64,000 nucleotides of DNA from an uncultured Rubripirellula sp. (GTDB lineage: Bacteria > Planctomycetota > Planctomycetia > Pirellulales > Pirellulaceae): NCBI GenBank assembly GCA_938045805.1, contig CALIBL010000001.1, forward strand, positions 92,966-156,965, in the 5' to 3' direction. The position numbers and the translations under genes are program-made. Positions within the stretch are counted from its first letter, which is position 1. Each line of letters begins with the position of its first letter. The notes under the pieces were generated by a model. It worked only from the letters and a program-made list of their open reading frames with translations, did not search any database and was not told the origin of the DNA. This document shows, one piece after another, positions 44,876 to 54,200 of this stretch.

Positions 44876-45470
44876 TCTGTTCTCGTTACTCGATATTGTG
44901 ATGTCTTGTTTGTTAGCGATTCAATTTTGTAACCGCTTCAATTTGTATATTTCGGTTCTCCGAGTCTTCCTAACGTCAGAGCTCGGCCTGTGGTGCTTTG
45001 GTTACGTTGATACTGGGACGAAAAACGGGGACCGCTTCACCTCTAACTATTTTGTTTTATCGTCAAAGTCGCAGGCAGCAATTTGTGCTCCCAGTCTGAG
45101 GAGCAAGCAGTGCGTGCGAGGGGCGCATCCTTGCAATCTGAATACATCTTTATGCCCGCCCAAAATGGATTTCAGACGGCGATTACCGGTAGTTCTTGCC
45201 GGTGTTCGATGCATGAAGAGTAGCCGGATTGGGTGCAAATCGGCAAGGGCGGACCTGTCAGGCCGAGGCTTTCTGGCGGGATTCGCACCAGTGTGGACCA
45301 CATTTACCGCGGTTCAGCTCTTGCGGGTGGTTGATGGATAGCCCTGAAGGGCTGCCTTGCGGCCTTGCTGGTCAGTCCCATCCCCTGCTACTGTAGTCAA
45401 AACCGTCAAATCCTCCATAGCGTCACACGAAGATTTGAAGTCGCAGTCAACGATCCAATGAGGCTTTTTT
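44876..45470. other. Long intergenic region upstream of aceE and the ferritin-like gene
   Basis: About 595 bases without a convincing gene. An 84-codon frame on the reverse strand (45047-45301) is Arg/Leu/Cys-rich with no visible family and may be chance or part of a dispersed repeat. A short hairpin AGCCCT/AGGGCT at 45340-45353 has no T tract. The promoters of aceE and of the ferritin-like gene should lie here, but I could not pick them confidently. Confidence 0.35.
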
Positions 45471-45944
45471 GTGAACGACTCTGATAAAAATTCCGTCATC
45501 GTCACTGAGTTAACCCGCTCCTATTGGATGGAGCTTGAGACGGTTCTAAATTACCTTGCCAACAGCACCAATCTTGATGGGGTTCGAGCAGAGGAGATCA
45601 AGAAATCCCTCGCCGCAGATGTTCAAGAAGAATTGAACCACGCGACGCAGATTGCTAATCGAATCAAGACGATCGACGGGCGGGTTCCTGGGAGTTTTGA
45701 CTTTCAGGCGGTTCAGCAATCGATGCAGCCACCCACTCAATCTACTGATGTCGTCCATGTGATTAAGGGCGTGATCGACGCTGAGGAGGCCGCAATTGAA
45801 CAATATGAAAAGATCATTCGGCTTTGCGATGGGTATGATTACGTCACTCAAGATATGTGTATTACCCTGCTAGCCGACGAACAGCAGCATCGCAGGGAAT
45901 TTGTCGGTTTTCTAAAAGAGTACGAGAGTCATCAATCTTCTTAG
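45471..45944 (+). CDS. Ferritin-like di-iron protein
   Basis: A GTG start gives 157 residues, a four-helix bundle with ferritin/rubrerythrin-like iron ligands: Glu in YWMELETVLNYL, ExxH in QEELNHATQI, Glu in DAEEAAIEQYEKII and ExxH in DEQQHRREF. Such proteins bind or oxidise iron or act against peroxide (bacterioferritin/Dps neighbours). No rubredoxin tail is present. It is followed after 10 bases by the SDR gene, likely in one transcript. Confidence 0.8.
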   Translation: MNDSDKNSVIVTELTRSYWMELETVLNYLANSTNLDGVRAEEIKKSLAADVQEELNHATQIANRIKTIDGRVPGSFDFQAVQQSMQPPTQSTDVVHVIKGVIDAEEAAIEQYEKIIRLCDGYDYVTQDMCITLLADEQQHRREFVGFLKEYESHQSS

Positions 45945-45954
45945 AAAGATTCCC

Positions 45955-46776
45955 ATGCCTGATCCGAGTGGCACCTCACCGACGAAGTTACCGCGTCACG
46001 CTGTCATCACTGGTGCGTCGAGCGGTATCGGCAAAGCTATCGCGATCGAGATGGCTCGACACGGGGCTCACCGGATCTTGGTCCATTATTGTTCCAACCA
46101 AGCCGGTGCTGAACAGACTGCCGCGGAGGTGGAGAGTTTCGGTGCCCAAGCGGTGCTTTGTAAGGCAGACTTGTCGATTAGCGATGACCGAGATTTCCTC
46201 GTTCATGATGCGTTTTCCAAGTTGGAGACCATTGATGCTTGGGTGAACAACGCGGGGGTTGATGTGCTCACCGGCGACACGGCGAGCTTGGAATTTGAAG
46301 AGAAGCTGGAACGACTGGTTGCGGTGGATCTGTTGGGAACCATCTCATTGTCTAGGCTGGTTGTCGATTACTGGCTTCGTCAGACCGATTGTCAGAGCGC
46401 ACCAGCGATAATCTTCATTGGATGGGATCAGGCAACCGAGGGCATGGAGGGTGAAGCAGGGGAAATGTTTGGCCCTGTGAAAGCTGCCGTGATGGCCTAC
46501 GCAAAGAATCTCGCCCAAAGCGTTGCGCCGCGGATTCGAGTCAATGCGGTGGCGCCAGGCTGGATTAGAACCGCTTGGGGTTCTGAGGTTGATGGTTACT
46601 GGGATCGTCGAGCGAAGCATCAATCATTGATGAGACGATGGGGCACACCGGAAGATGTTGCCAGAGCGGTTGTGTTCTTGAGTTCAGCAGAGAGTTCTTT
46701 TGTTACCGGTCAGGTTCTTGAAGTGAACGGTGGCTGGAACCGTCGGTACGAACGCGACGAGGATAGTTCGTCGTGA
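45955..46776 (+). CDS. Short-chain dehydrogenase/reductase-like protein lacking catalytic Tyr
   Basis: The protein has 273 residues with the SDR cofactor motif TGASSGIG (19-26) and NNAG (98-101), and a C-terminal FVTGQVLEVNGGW typical of FabG-like members. The catalytic YxxxK reads FGPVK (Phe172, Lys176) and the region of the catalytic Ser reads IFIGWDQ with no Ser in place. Thus normal SDR chemistry is doubtful. It may bind NAD(P)(H) and act otherwise. It lies 10 bases after the ferritin-like gene and is convergent with trpE. Confidence 0.82.
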   Translation: MPDPSGTSPTKLPRHAVITGASSGIGKAIAIEMARHGAHRILVHYCSNQAGAEQTAAEVESFGAQAVLCKADLSISDDRDFLVHDAFSKLETIDAWVNNAGVDVLTGDTASLEFEEKLERLVAVDLLGTISLSRLVVDYWLRQTDCQSAPAIIFIGWDQATEGMEGEAGEMFGPVKAAVMAYAKNLAQSVAPRIRVNAVAPGWIRTAWGSEVDGYWDRRAKHQSLMRRWGTPEDVARAVVFLSSAESSFVTGQVLEVNGGWNRRYERDEDSSS

Positions 46777-46820
46777 TGAGTGATTGTTAGCAGAGTGACG
46801 AACTTGTGTGCATTGTTGGG

Positions 46821-48347
46821 TTACCTACCAACTGATTTTAGCCGCTGGATCGTTATTTCGATTGCTGAAATTAAAGCTCGAGATTTATTCAGTGTTTCTT
46901 GATACTCTGCCGTTGGGTCGCTATCCGCAACAACTCCGCAGCCAGCTTGGACATGTACTTTGCCTTCCCTAATCACCATTGTTCGCAGTGCGATGCATGT
47001 GTCCATGTTGCCGCGGTAATCGATATAGCCGACCGCGCCAGCGTAGGGCCCGCGACGATGGGGCTCAATGTCGTCGATGATCTCCATTGCGCGAACCTTT
47101 GGTGCACCCGATACCGTTCCGGCAGGTAAGCAAGCTTTCAACGCGTCAAAGGCGTCAAGATCTTTACGTAGAGTGCCTTGGACCTCGCTGCTGATATGCA
47201 TCACGTGGCTATAGCGTTCAACAACCATAATCTCGGTTAACTCAATTGAGCCAAATTCAGCCACTCGACCAATATCATTCCGACCCAAATCGACTAGCAT
47301 CACGTGCTCAGCACGCTCTTTTGGGTCAGCTAAGAGTTCCATTTCAAGCTGCTTGTCTTCCTTGTCAGTGCGTCCACGAGGCCTTGTGCCCGCGAGCGGC
47401 CGGACGGTTACTGTTCGATCTGCAACTCGACACATGATCTCCGGCGAACAGCCAACAAGTTCACAGTCGTGGGTTCGCAAGAAGAACATGAAAGGGCTCG
47501 GGTTCACGACCCGCAACGAACGGTAGATTTCAAATGGGTCAACATCGGTCTCGACTGTCAAACGCTGGCTCGGCACCACTTGGAAGATGTCGCCAGCTCG
47601 AATGTATTCGACGCATTTGATAACGGAAGCTTCGAAATCTTCTTGTGTGAAGTTTGACTTGATTTCCAGTGGTTGTTCTTTTGTATTGGCTGCCCAAAGG
47701 TCTGGATTCCATTCCGAAGGGCTGGATGTTTCTTTGGCGGCAAGCTTGCTCCGAGTGCTCTGTAGTTCACCCACCGCGTGGTCATAAGCAAGCAATGCTT
47801 CGTCGGCGGTTGAGACCTCGCGGCAATCTGCCAAATGAATGAGAGTTACCGTCTTGGCAACGTGATCGAAGACAACAAGTGTGTGGTAGAAAGAAAAATC
47901 AAGATCGGGCAGATTGCGATCGTCGTTTGGGGCATTAGGTAGATCTTCCACATAACGTACGACATCGTATCCCGCATAGCCAATCGCGCCGCCAACAAAC
48001 GGCGGTAAGCCATCGAGTTCAGCCACGCGGTAGTGGAAGTTCGATCGGAATGCGTCGAGCGGGTCACTGTCAACACTTTGTTGAGTCTCGCCAGTCAACA
48101 GGTCTGTGATTTCAATATTCTCGCGGGTCGCTGAAAACCTTCGAATCGGGGAAGCTGCGAGGAAGCTGTAACGCCCGACCTTCTCTCCCCCCACAACACT
48201 CTCAAACAGGCAAGCGGGACCTCCGTCGTCCAAAAGGCGAAACGCTGTTACAGGCGTCAACGCATCACTCAACAGTTGGCTGTAGATCGGAACAAAATCA
48301 TGTTCGGTAGCAAGCGTGATGAAACGTTGAGAGTCGGGTAGTTGCAT
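46821..48347 (-). CDS. trpE: Anthranilate synthase component I
   Basis: The protein has 508 residues. It converts chorismate plus glutamine-derived ammonia to anthranilate, the first step of tryptophan synthesis. Conserved chorismate-enzyme motifs are DIFQVVPSQRL, PSPFMFFLRTHDCELVGCSPE, RPLAGTRPRG, LVDLGRNDIGRV, GTVSGAPKVRAMEIID and GPYAGAVGYIDYRG. A TrpE, rather than PabB, is favoured by VVPSQR and GCSPE and the N-terminal LLDDGGPACLFES region that forms the tryptophan-inhibition site. No trpG is adjacent. A terminator-like hairpin lies about 315 bases upstream of the start. Confidence 0.92.
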   Translation of the reverse strand: MQLPDSQRFITLATEHDFVPIYSQLLSDALTPVTAFRLLDDGGPACLFESVVGGEKVGRYSFLAASPIRRFSATRENIEITDLLTGETQQSVDSDPLDAFRSNFHYRVAELDGLPPFVGGAIGYAGYDVVRYVEDLPNAPNDDRNLPDLDFSFYHTLVVFDHVAKTVTLIHLADCREVSTADEALLAYDHAVGELQSTRSKLAAKETSSPSEWNPDLWAANTKEQPLEIKSNFTQEDFEASVIKCVEYIRAGDIFQVVPSQRLTVETDVDPFEIYRSLRVVNPSPFMFFLRTHDCELVGCSPEIMCRVADRTVTVRPLAGTRPRGRTDKEDKQLEMELLADPKERAEHVMLVDLGRNDIGRVAEFGSIELTEIMVVERYSHVMHISSEVQGTLRKDLDAFDALKACLPAGTVSGAPKVRAMEIIDDIEPHRRGPYAGAVGYIDYRGNMDTCIALRTMVIREGKVHVQAGCGVVADSDPTAEYQETLNKSRALISAIEITIQRLKSVGR

Positions 48348-48660
48348 GACTGGATAAACGTGTTCAGGGTTCGATGGGTTCCGAATTTGGTGATTTCAGA
48401 GCTCTGATCGAAAGGGTTGTGAATGGGGCGCGGTTTGGTGGCGGCGGTTTAGCGGCAATGCAACAGCAGTTTTATTTGACGTGATCGGTTTCGCAATTGA
48501 AGCCCGAAATATGACCACTATTCTCGGGCTGAGCCCAACGCCTAGGAACTGTCCCACGCTCCTAGTTTCGAACGATTTAGAAGTTGGGTGTAGGGGGGAC
48601 CAACGGGTTTTTCGCCTCGGGGAGTCGTGTTTTAAGTTTCGGGTTTGCGTTTGAGCTAGC

Positions 48661-48696
48661 AAAAAAGCGCTTGATTCTACTCCGATCAACGCTTTT
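48661..48696 (-). terminator. Intrinsic terminator-like hairpin upstream of trpE
   Basis: AAAAGCG plus TTGAT (48663-48675, one bulged base) pairs with ATCAA plus CGCTTTT (48685-48696), loop of 9. On the reverse strand the stem is followed by six T, as in intrinsic terminators. It lies about 315 bases upstream of the trpE start and could be an attenuator in a long leader or a terminator of an antisense transcript. I found no leader peptide with Trp codons. Confidence 0.5.
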
Positions 48697-48771
48697 CTTG
48701 CTTTTGATTGGTAACATTCACGAGTTCGGACTCGGATTGGTCGATGACACATCAGCGTGCAAGCACTTGCG

Positions 48772-48799
48772 TTGACACCAAATTGGTCAGCGATAGAAT
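48772..48799 (+). promoter_or_regulatory. Sigma-70 promoter for mcsA-mcsB
   Basis: TTGACA at 48772-48777 is a perfect -35; TAGAAT at 48794-48799 is a 5/6 -10 with 16-base spacing. Transcription would begin about 95 bases upstream of the mcsA ATG. The remainder of the 48348-48900 spacer has the trpE upstream region with the terminator-like hairpin and no coding potential. Confidence 0.6.
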
Positions 48800-48900
48800 C
48801 GCCCTAGAGCTTCCTTTTGCCCCTCTTTTGACTGGTTTGATGGATTGAAGTTGGCTCGAAGTCAGCTTGATCTGCGGTGGCTCCGGACGGGAAATGCAAC

Positions 48901-49416
48901 ATGAAATGTCAGTACTGCGAAAAGCCAGCGACCTTCCATATCACAGAGATAACCGAATCGACCGGTTCGCAAGTGATGCATCTATGCGAGGAGCATGCAA
49001 AAGGTTTCTTGCAAAAGGAAGAAGCCGATCCGGTTGCTTCAATCGCTAGTGCACTCGCAAAGCAGCTAGATTTGGGGCAAACCAAAAAGGAACTTGAGGA
49101 GCTTGATCGAAAGGCCTGTCCTGTTTGCGGGATCAGTTTCTTTGAGTTCCGCAACACGGGGCGTCTGGGATGCCCGTTCGATTACACGCATTTCGCGGCA
49201 GATCTCTTGCCCCTGATGACCAACATCCATGACTCCATTCAGCATGTCGGTAAACGACCCAAGAAGACCGCGGCTGCTGATTCTCAGGCCGTGATCATTC
49301 AATTGCGACGCGAAATGGAAGAAGCGGTGGAGCGAGAAGATTACGAGCGGGCGTCTGAGATTCGGGATGAGCTGAGAAGGATGGAGCAAGCCGAAGAAGG
49401 GATGGGTGACTCGTGA
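48901..49416 (+). CDS. mcsA: McsA-like zinc-binding/UVR-motif protein
   Basis: From the ATG at 48901 the protein has 171 residues; a GTG at 48877 is possible but adds nothing conserved. Two zinc sites are readable: CQYC with LCEEH, and CPVC with a later Cys (RLGCPFD). The C-terminal UVR motif is LRREMEEAVEREDYERASEIRDEL. In Bacillus, McsA activates the arginine kinase McsB and is part of the ctsR-mcsA-mcsB-clpC stress operon. Here it overlaps mcsB by 4 bases; ctsR and clpC are not adjacent. A good promoter is present at 48772-48799. Confidence 0.9.
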   Translation: MKCQYCEKPATFHITEITESTGSQVMHLCEEHAKGFLQKEEADPVASIASALAKQLDLGQTKKELEELDRKACPVCGISFFEFRNTGRLGCPFDYTHFAADLLPLMTNIHDSIQHVGKRPKKTAAADSQAVIIQLRREMEEAVEREDYERASEIRDELRRMEQAEEGMGDS

Positions 49417-50489
49417 AGCGAAGTAGCGATTTTAACGAACTCGCCACACGCAGTGGTGAATGGATGCGGGGTACGGGTCCGGAGTCGGACATCGTTGTTA
49501 GCAGCCGTATCCGTTTGGCGAGGAATCTAGCTGATTTCCCCTTCATTAAGAGATGCAGCGATGAAGACCGAGTCAGTATTGAGAGGACTGTTCGCGCTAA
49601 AATGGAGCAATTCGCTAACTGGGATGAGGTGCATTACTACGATCTTGAGCAACTGCCAGAGATTGATCGCCAGTTCCTCGTGGAGAGGCAACTGGTGAGT
49701 CGCGAGATCGCCGAAGCCGATGGCGCAAGAGGTGTTGCGGTAAGTGCCGACGAGCACTTTAGCGTGATGGTTAACGAAGAAGATCACTTGCGGATTCAGG
49801 TGATGCACAGCGGTTTGGATTTGAAGACCGCTTGGAATCAAATCAATGAACTCGACGACCTGCTAGAGTCCGCCATCCTCTACGCCTTTAATTCTGAATT
49901 CGGTTACTTGACATCATGTCCGACCAACGTTGGAACGGGACTTCGTGTCAGCGTGATGCTGCACTTACCCGCTTTGGTGATTACTCGGCAGATCGAGAAA
50001 GTATTCCGAAGTATGCAACGCATTAATGTCACCGTGCGAGGACTTTATGGTGAAGGTTCGCAGTACAGCGGCGACTTCTATCAGGTGAGTAATCAAATCA
50101 CTCTTGGGAGATCCGAGACGGAGTTGGTTGAGTTGGTCGGTGGTGATGTAGTTCCACGCATCATTGAGTACGAGCGAAAAGCTAGGGATTACCTTGTGAA
50201 AGAAGGCCAGCAAGATTTGCATGATGACGTGAGTCGAGCCTTGGGGATTCTTGGTACGGCAAAAAAAATTAGTTCTGAGGAAACCATGCATTACCTGTCG
50301 AAGGTGCGTTTGGGGGTTAATCTCGGATTGATTGATGATTTGGCGGTCGGGACAATCAATAAGTTGTTCATGCAGACGCAACCCGCACACCTGCAGAAAC
50401 TCCACGGACGGTTGTTGCGGTCCTCGGAGCGAAATGTTGAACGTGCAACCTATTTGCAGCGGCATTTAAGCGATGCCTTTGAAAGTTAA
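49413..50489 (+). CDS. mcsB: Protein arginine kinase McsB
   Basis: The GTG start overlaps the mcsA stop (GTGA). The protein has 358 residues of the phosphagen kinase fold: VVSSRIRLARNL (nucleotide-binding Arg), LTSCPTNVGTGLR with the conserved Cys, and RGLYGEGSQYSGDFYQVSNQ. The C-terminal helical part has SRALGILGTAKKISSEE. In Firmicutes McsB phosphorylates arginines on misfolded proteins and marks them for ClpCP. The pairing with McsA supports the same function here. An A8 run at 50261-50268 lies inside the gene but the frame is intact. Confidence 0.93.
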   Translation: MKRSSDFNELATRSGEWMRGTGPESDIVVSSRIRLARNLADFPFIKRCSDEDRVSIERTVRAKMEQFANWDEVHYYDLEQLPEIDRQFLVERQLVSREIAEADGARGVAVSADEHFSVMVNEEDHLRIQVMHSGLDLKTAWNQINELDDLLESAILYAFNSEFGYLTSCPTNVGTGLRVSVMLHLPALVITRQIEKVFRSMQRINVTVRGLYGEGSQYSGDFYQVSNQITLGRSETELVELVGGDVVPRIIEYERKARDYLVKEGQQDLHDDVSRALGILGTAKKISSEETMHYLSKVRLGVNLGLIDDLAVGTINKLFMQTQPAHLQKLHGRLLRSSERNVERATYLQRHLSDAFES

Positions 50490-50652
50490 ACGACGCACCG
50501 GCGACGATTTGCCAAAGCAATCAAAATCTAAGGGTTGGGAGTTAGCTTGCCATTGTTTTTTGACGTAAGCGACATCGAGCATTAGGCTGTATGGATTGTT
50601 TGATTGAGTCGGTTCCTAAGATCTCTATTCCTGCTCCGCGAGGGGGCAACTT

Positions 50653-51216
50653 GTGTATCAAGAAAGTCAGCTCATTGATCTAGCCGCTAAAGGTGATCAT
50701 GCTGCTTTCACTTCACTTGTTGAGTTGCATCAGGATCGCCTTTTCGCGTCCATGTTGCAGGTTACCGGGTCACCCGACGAGGCGGAGGAAGTTGTTCAGG
50801 AGGCGTTCATTCGAGCGTTTGTGAAGCTGGATTCCTTTCAAGGTCATAGCCAGTTTTTTACTTGGATTTATCGAATTGCGTTCAATGCCGCTTTAAGCCG
50901 TAAGCGACGACATCGCGCCAAGGTTTCACTTGATCAACTGCGAGAAGCGGGCGGTACCGAACTGGTCGTTGATCAGCAACAGGCCGATGAGCCTCTGCTT
51001 CAGCGCGAGCGAGTGGAGGCAGTTCGACGGGCACTGCAGGACCTATCCGAGGATCATCGAGCGATCCTCGTTCTCAGGGAAATGGAAGGTTTTTCTTACG
51101 AAGAAATCGCTGAGATTATTCAGATCTCAATCGGTACCGTCCGAAGTCGGATTAGTCGTGCTCGGGCACAACTAAAGCTCATTTTGGAGTCGAGTAACGA
51201 GTCCCTTGAAGACTAA
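50653..51216 (+). CDS. ECF-type RNA polymerase sigma factor
   Basis: A GTG start gives 187 residues. Region 2 is LVELHQDRLFASMLQVTGSPDEAEEVVQEAF with FTWIYRIAFNAALSRKRR (promoter -10 and core binding). Region 4 is LSEDHRAILVLREMEGFSYEEIAEI with the helix-turn-helix IGTVRSRISRARAQLK. It is of the RpoE-like SigW/SigE general type. No anti-sigma gene sits next to it: the next gene downstream is convergent. It is about 160 bases after mcsB and may or may not be in its transcript. Confidence 0.92.
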   Translation: MYQESQLIDLAAKGDHAAFTSLVELHQDRLFASMLQVTGSPDEAEEVVQEAFIRAFVKLDSFQGHSQFFTWIYRIAFNAALSRKRRHRAKVSLDQLREAGGTELVVDQQQADEPLLQRERVEAVRRALQDLSEDHRAILVLREMEGFSYEEIAEIIQISIGTVRSRISRARAQLKLILESSNESLED

Positions 51217-51283
51217 CGAATTTTTATCACGGATGTTAATGGCAAGATGAATGATTGGGATGAGAGGGTTCATCTTTACGGCA

Positions 51284-54200
51284 CTAGAGTTTGCGTGGGC
51301 GAATCCAAAGATTTCGGTAGCTGACGCTGGTGTGATCACCTTGTAGGTAAAGAGGGCCGTTTCGTTGCACATCACCAAACAAAGCACCACCTGTACAGCC
51401 TTCGATCGGCTCGTTGTTGATGACTAGCTTGCCGTTGAGTCGCACAGAAATGTGCCGATCAACCAGTGTAATGTCATAGGTTTGCCATTGCCCTCCACTA
51501 AGTCCAGCATTGAATTGGGGGCGAATGCGTCCAAAAATTGCTCCCGGTCCGTTAATTCCTTGCATCTTGCTGTCGCGGTCAACGACTTGCGCTTCATAAA
51601 GGCCATTAATGTAGACGCCACTGTTACAGTCTGAGTCCACTTTGAATTCAACATGTAACTGGCAATCTCCGAATTCTCGAACTGTCCGTAGATTGCCATA
51701 TTCGCCATAAGCACTAAAGTCTGTTTTTGGGGTGGTGTTGACCAAAACGCCGTTTTCCGCACGCCAGCCATTCTTTGCGGAACTAGGTTGCAATTTCCAT
51801 CCGGTAAGATCCTTTCCGTTGAAAAGATGGACGGGGTCTTCAAATTGAACTTTCTCGAGATCTGGTTTGGGAGGCATGGGAGGGCATCTCTTACCAACTG
51901 CTCTCGTGTTACTCTGCTTCATCTCATGAATTTCTATGAGCCCAGATTTTTGCTTCGCGAGAAAAGTTGTTTCGCCATTTTTGTTACGACGTGTCAGTTT
52001 TAGTTGATTGGATTGGGTGATCTCAGCAATGACTTCGCGAGGGGCTCCAACGCGCCAAAGGAGTTGCGCGGTCTCGGGTGCGTCGTCTCGATAGCGAAGC
52101 CAGCCTCCATATCCATCCGAGAAATCAAACCACCAATCGCCTTGCCAAGTCGCCGAATGACGCTGATTGGGCGGTTGTTGCTTGAGCGCAGAATTAGTTG
52201 GAGATGAGATAAACGCGATCAGATCTCTTATTTCTCGATCGGAAAGCAAATCGAGTAAGCCTTCCGGCATGAGTGACGTTGTTGATTCCTTGCGTTTAAC
52301 GATCTCTTCAGTTTTCAAAACCTGTTCTTTCCCATCGGTATTTCGATAGACTTCGCGCCCGCCACCACCGTCCCTCAAGAGAATTCCAGTAAACGTCGTT
52401 CCATCATCTAGTAGGAGATTTCTTGCGTGAAACTGCGGGTCGATTTTCTGGCTCGGCTGCAGGAGTGATTGGAAAATGTGGTTCCGGTTTGAGGTTGCTG
52501 AAGTTCTTGAAAGATCTGGTCCAAGCTGGTTACCCCGTCCGGAATGTCGATGGCACTTGCTGCAATTGGTTACCATTGAATGGAAGAAAATTCGGCGTCC
52601 TGCGTCGAGATCTATCGGGGCAGTAACCGAATCAATTCGTTTCCTCCAACCATTGATGTCCCCGTGGGTAGGCCGTGAAGCCTTTATCGAATTGGGGCTG
52701 AGGATCGCTTCGATAAGATCTTTGGATTCGGGGAACGCCGCACTGACATCGGATAGAGCATGTCGATCGGTAGCGTTCAATTGTAGGGACCGCATCGCTC
52801 TTATTGCTTCTTCGCGAATGCTTTGGTTTGCAGAAGCGATTAGCTTTAAGAGTACCCGTTTGTGCGTTTCGTCGGTGGCACGAAAGCCTGCGATCGCATC
52901 AGCTCTCGTCGGCGACGTGAGATTGCTATTTACTGCGACTTGGAGCAGGAAATCATTCGCTGCGGGAGCGGTAGAGAGGGCAACGGAACGCACCACTTCG
53001 CGCACAAGTTCTTGGTTCTTACTTTGAAGAAGTTGTTCCCACTTTTCGGAACCGAAGTGCTTTTCGTCAGCTATCACGAGCGGCAGCAGGTTTGCTTTGA
53101 ACGTTTCGCTGTATTGATCACTGTCGATCAATTGAGCCAAGGTTTCCTGATTGGAAATGCCCTCCGCTGGTTTTCCCTCGAGTGTATTTAGGGTCGCGAG
53201 CGTGGCCTCAAGGGTTTGGAAACTGAAGTCCTCTCTCTCTAGTTGACGCTTCACTTCCGGCAATAACTCCGAAAGTTCTTGGTCGGCGATCCAACGCAAT
53301 GCCTCGAATCGGATTTCGGCTGAGGTGTGTTTTAGGAACGCATTTGCCATCTCATCGTCGGATGGTCTCGCCATTTTCCATGCGAGTAATAATTCCAGGC
53401 ACTGGGCCTGTTCGAGTTTTTCCAGTGATGGCAGATCTGAGATGTCCGACTCTATCTTTTCGCGGATTCGATTCGCAAGCTTTCGCGTTAGACGATGGTG
53501 AGCGAAAGGTTCGGGAGTCTCCGAGGCGATTTTCAGTAGCTCGGAGATCGGTGCCTTTGAAATAACGTTGGTTTGTTTTGCGACTCGTTCAGTCGTATTA
53601 ATCGTTGAGGTTTTGCCCACCCAGTCTGAAATCTTTTCTGGGTCGAGACTCATTCGCCAGATTCGACCTTTTCCATGGATTTCATAAGATCCTTCAACCC
53701 AGTCCGTAAAAAAGAGTTCGTCTTTTGAGCCTTGAGCGATGCATGTTGGGCGGAACTGTCGTCCCCCTTGGATTAAGGAGACTCGATAAGTCGAGTAGGT
53801 GTCACCTGACCGCTCGAGTGGGTAGTAATCAAGGCGGTGTTCTGTCCATGAAGTAACCACCAATCCGTTTCGCAGCGTGATAATTCCACAAGGGGCTTCT
53901 CCGAGTGCGTGCAGCATCGGGAGTGTGCCGCTCAATTCGCCGTTCCAGCATACAAAGGGATGGTTCGATTCATTACCGTACTTTCGCTGATAACCATAGT
54001 CCCCTCCTTCGACCACGTGCAGGAGACGGCATGGTGGCCTTGATCCAGGATCATTCTCCGCGGCAAATAGGTCACCATCTCGATAGCACAGTCCGAACGG
54101 ATTCCAGAATCCTCGAGCAATCCTACGGAGGGCGGTTCCGTCGGGTGCGCACGAGAAAATACCTCCTTCACCTGAGCCGGTTAAAATTGTGTTGTCGGAG

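Noticed and set aside
45047..45301. 84-codon reverse-strand frame in the aceE upstream spacer
   Set aside because: Arg/Leu/Cys-rich composition, no recognisable family, no ribosome site, and overlapping frames on the other strand; kept only as a possible repeat.
48396..48752. 118-codon reverse-strand frame upstream of trpE
   Set aside because: Composition looks random and it runs through the terminator-like hairpin; more likely part of the trpE leader.
50261..50268. A8 run inside mcsB as a programmed frameshift site
   Set aside because: The frame continues intact with conserved McsB sequence on both sides, and no alternative product of interest results.
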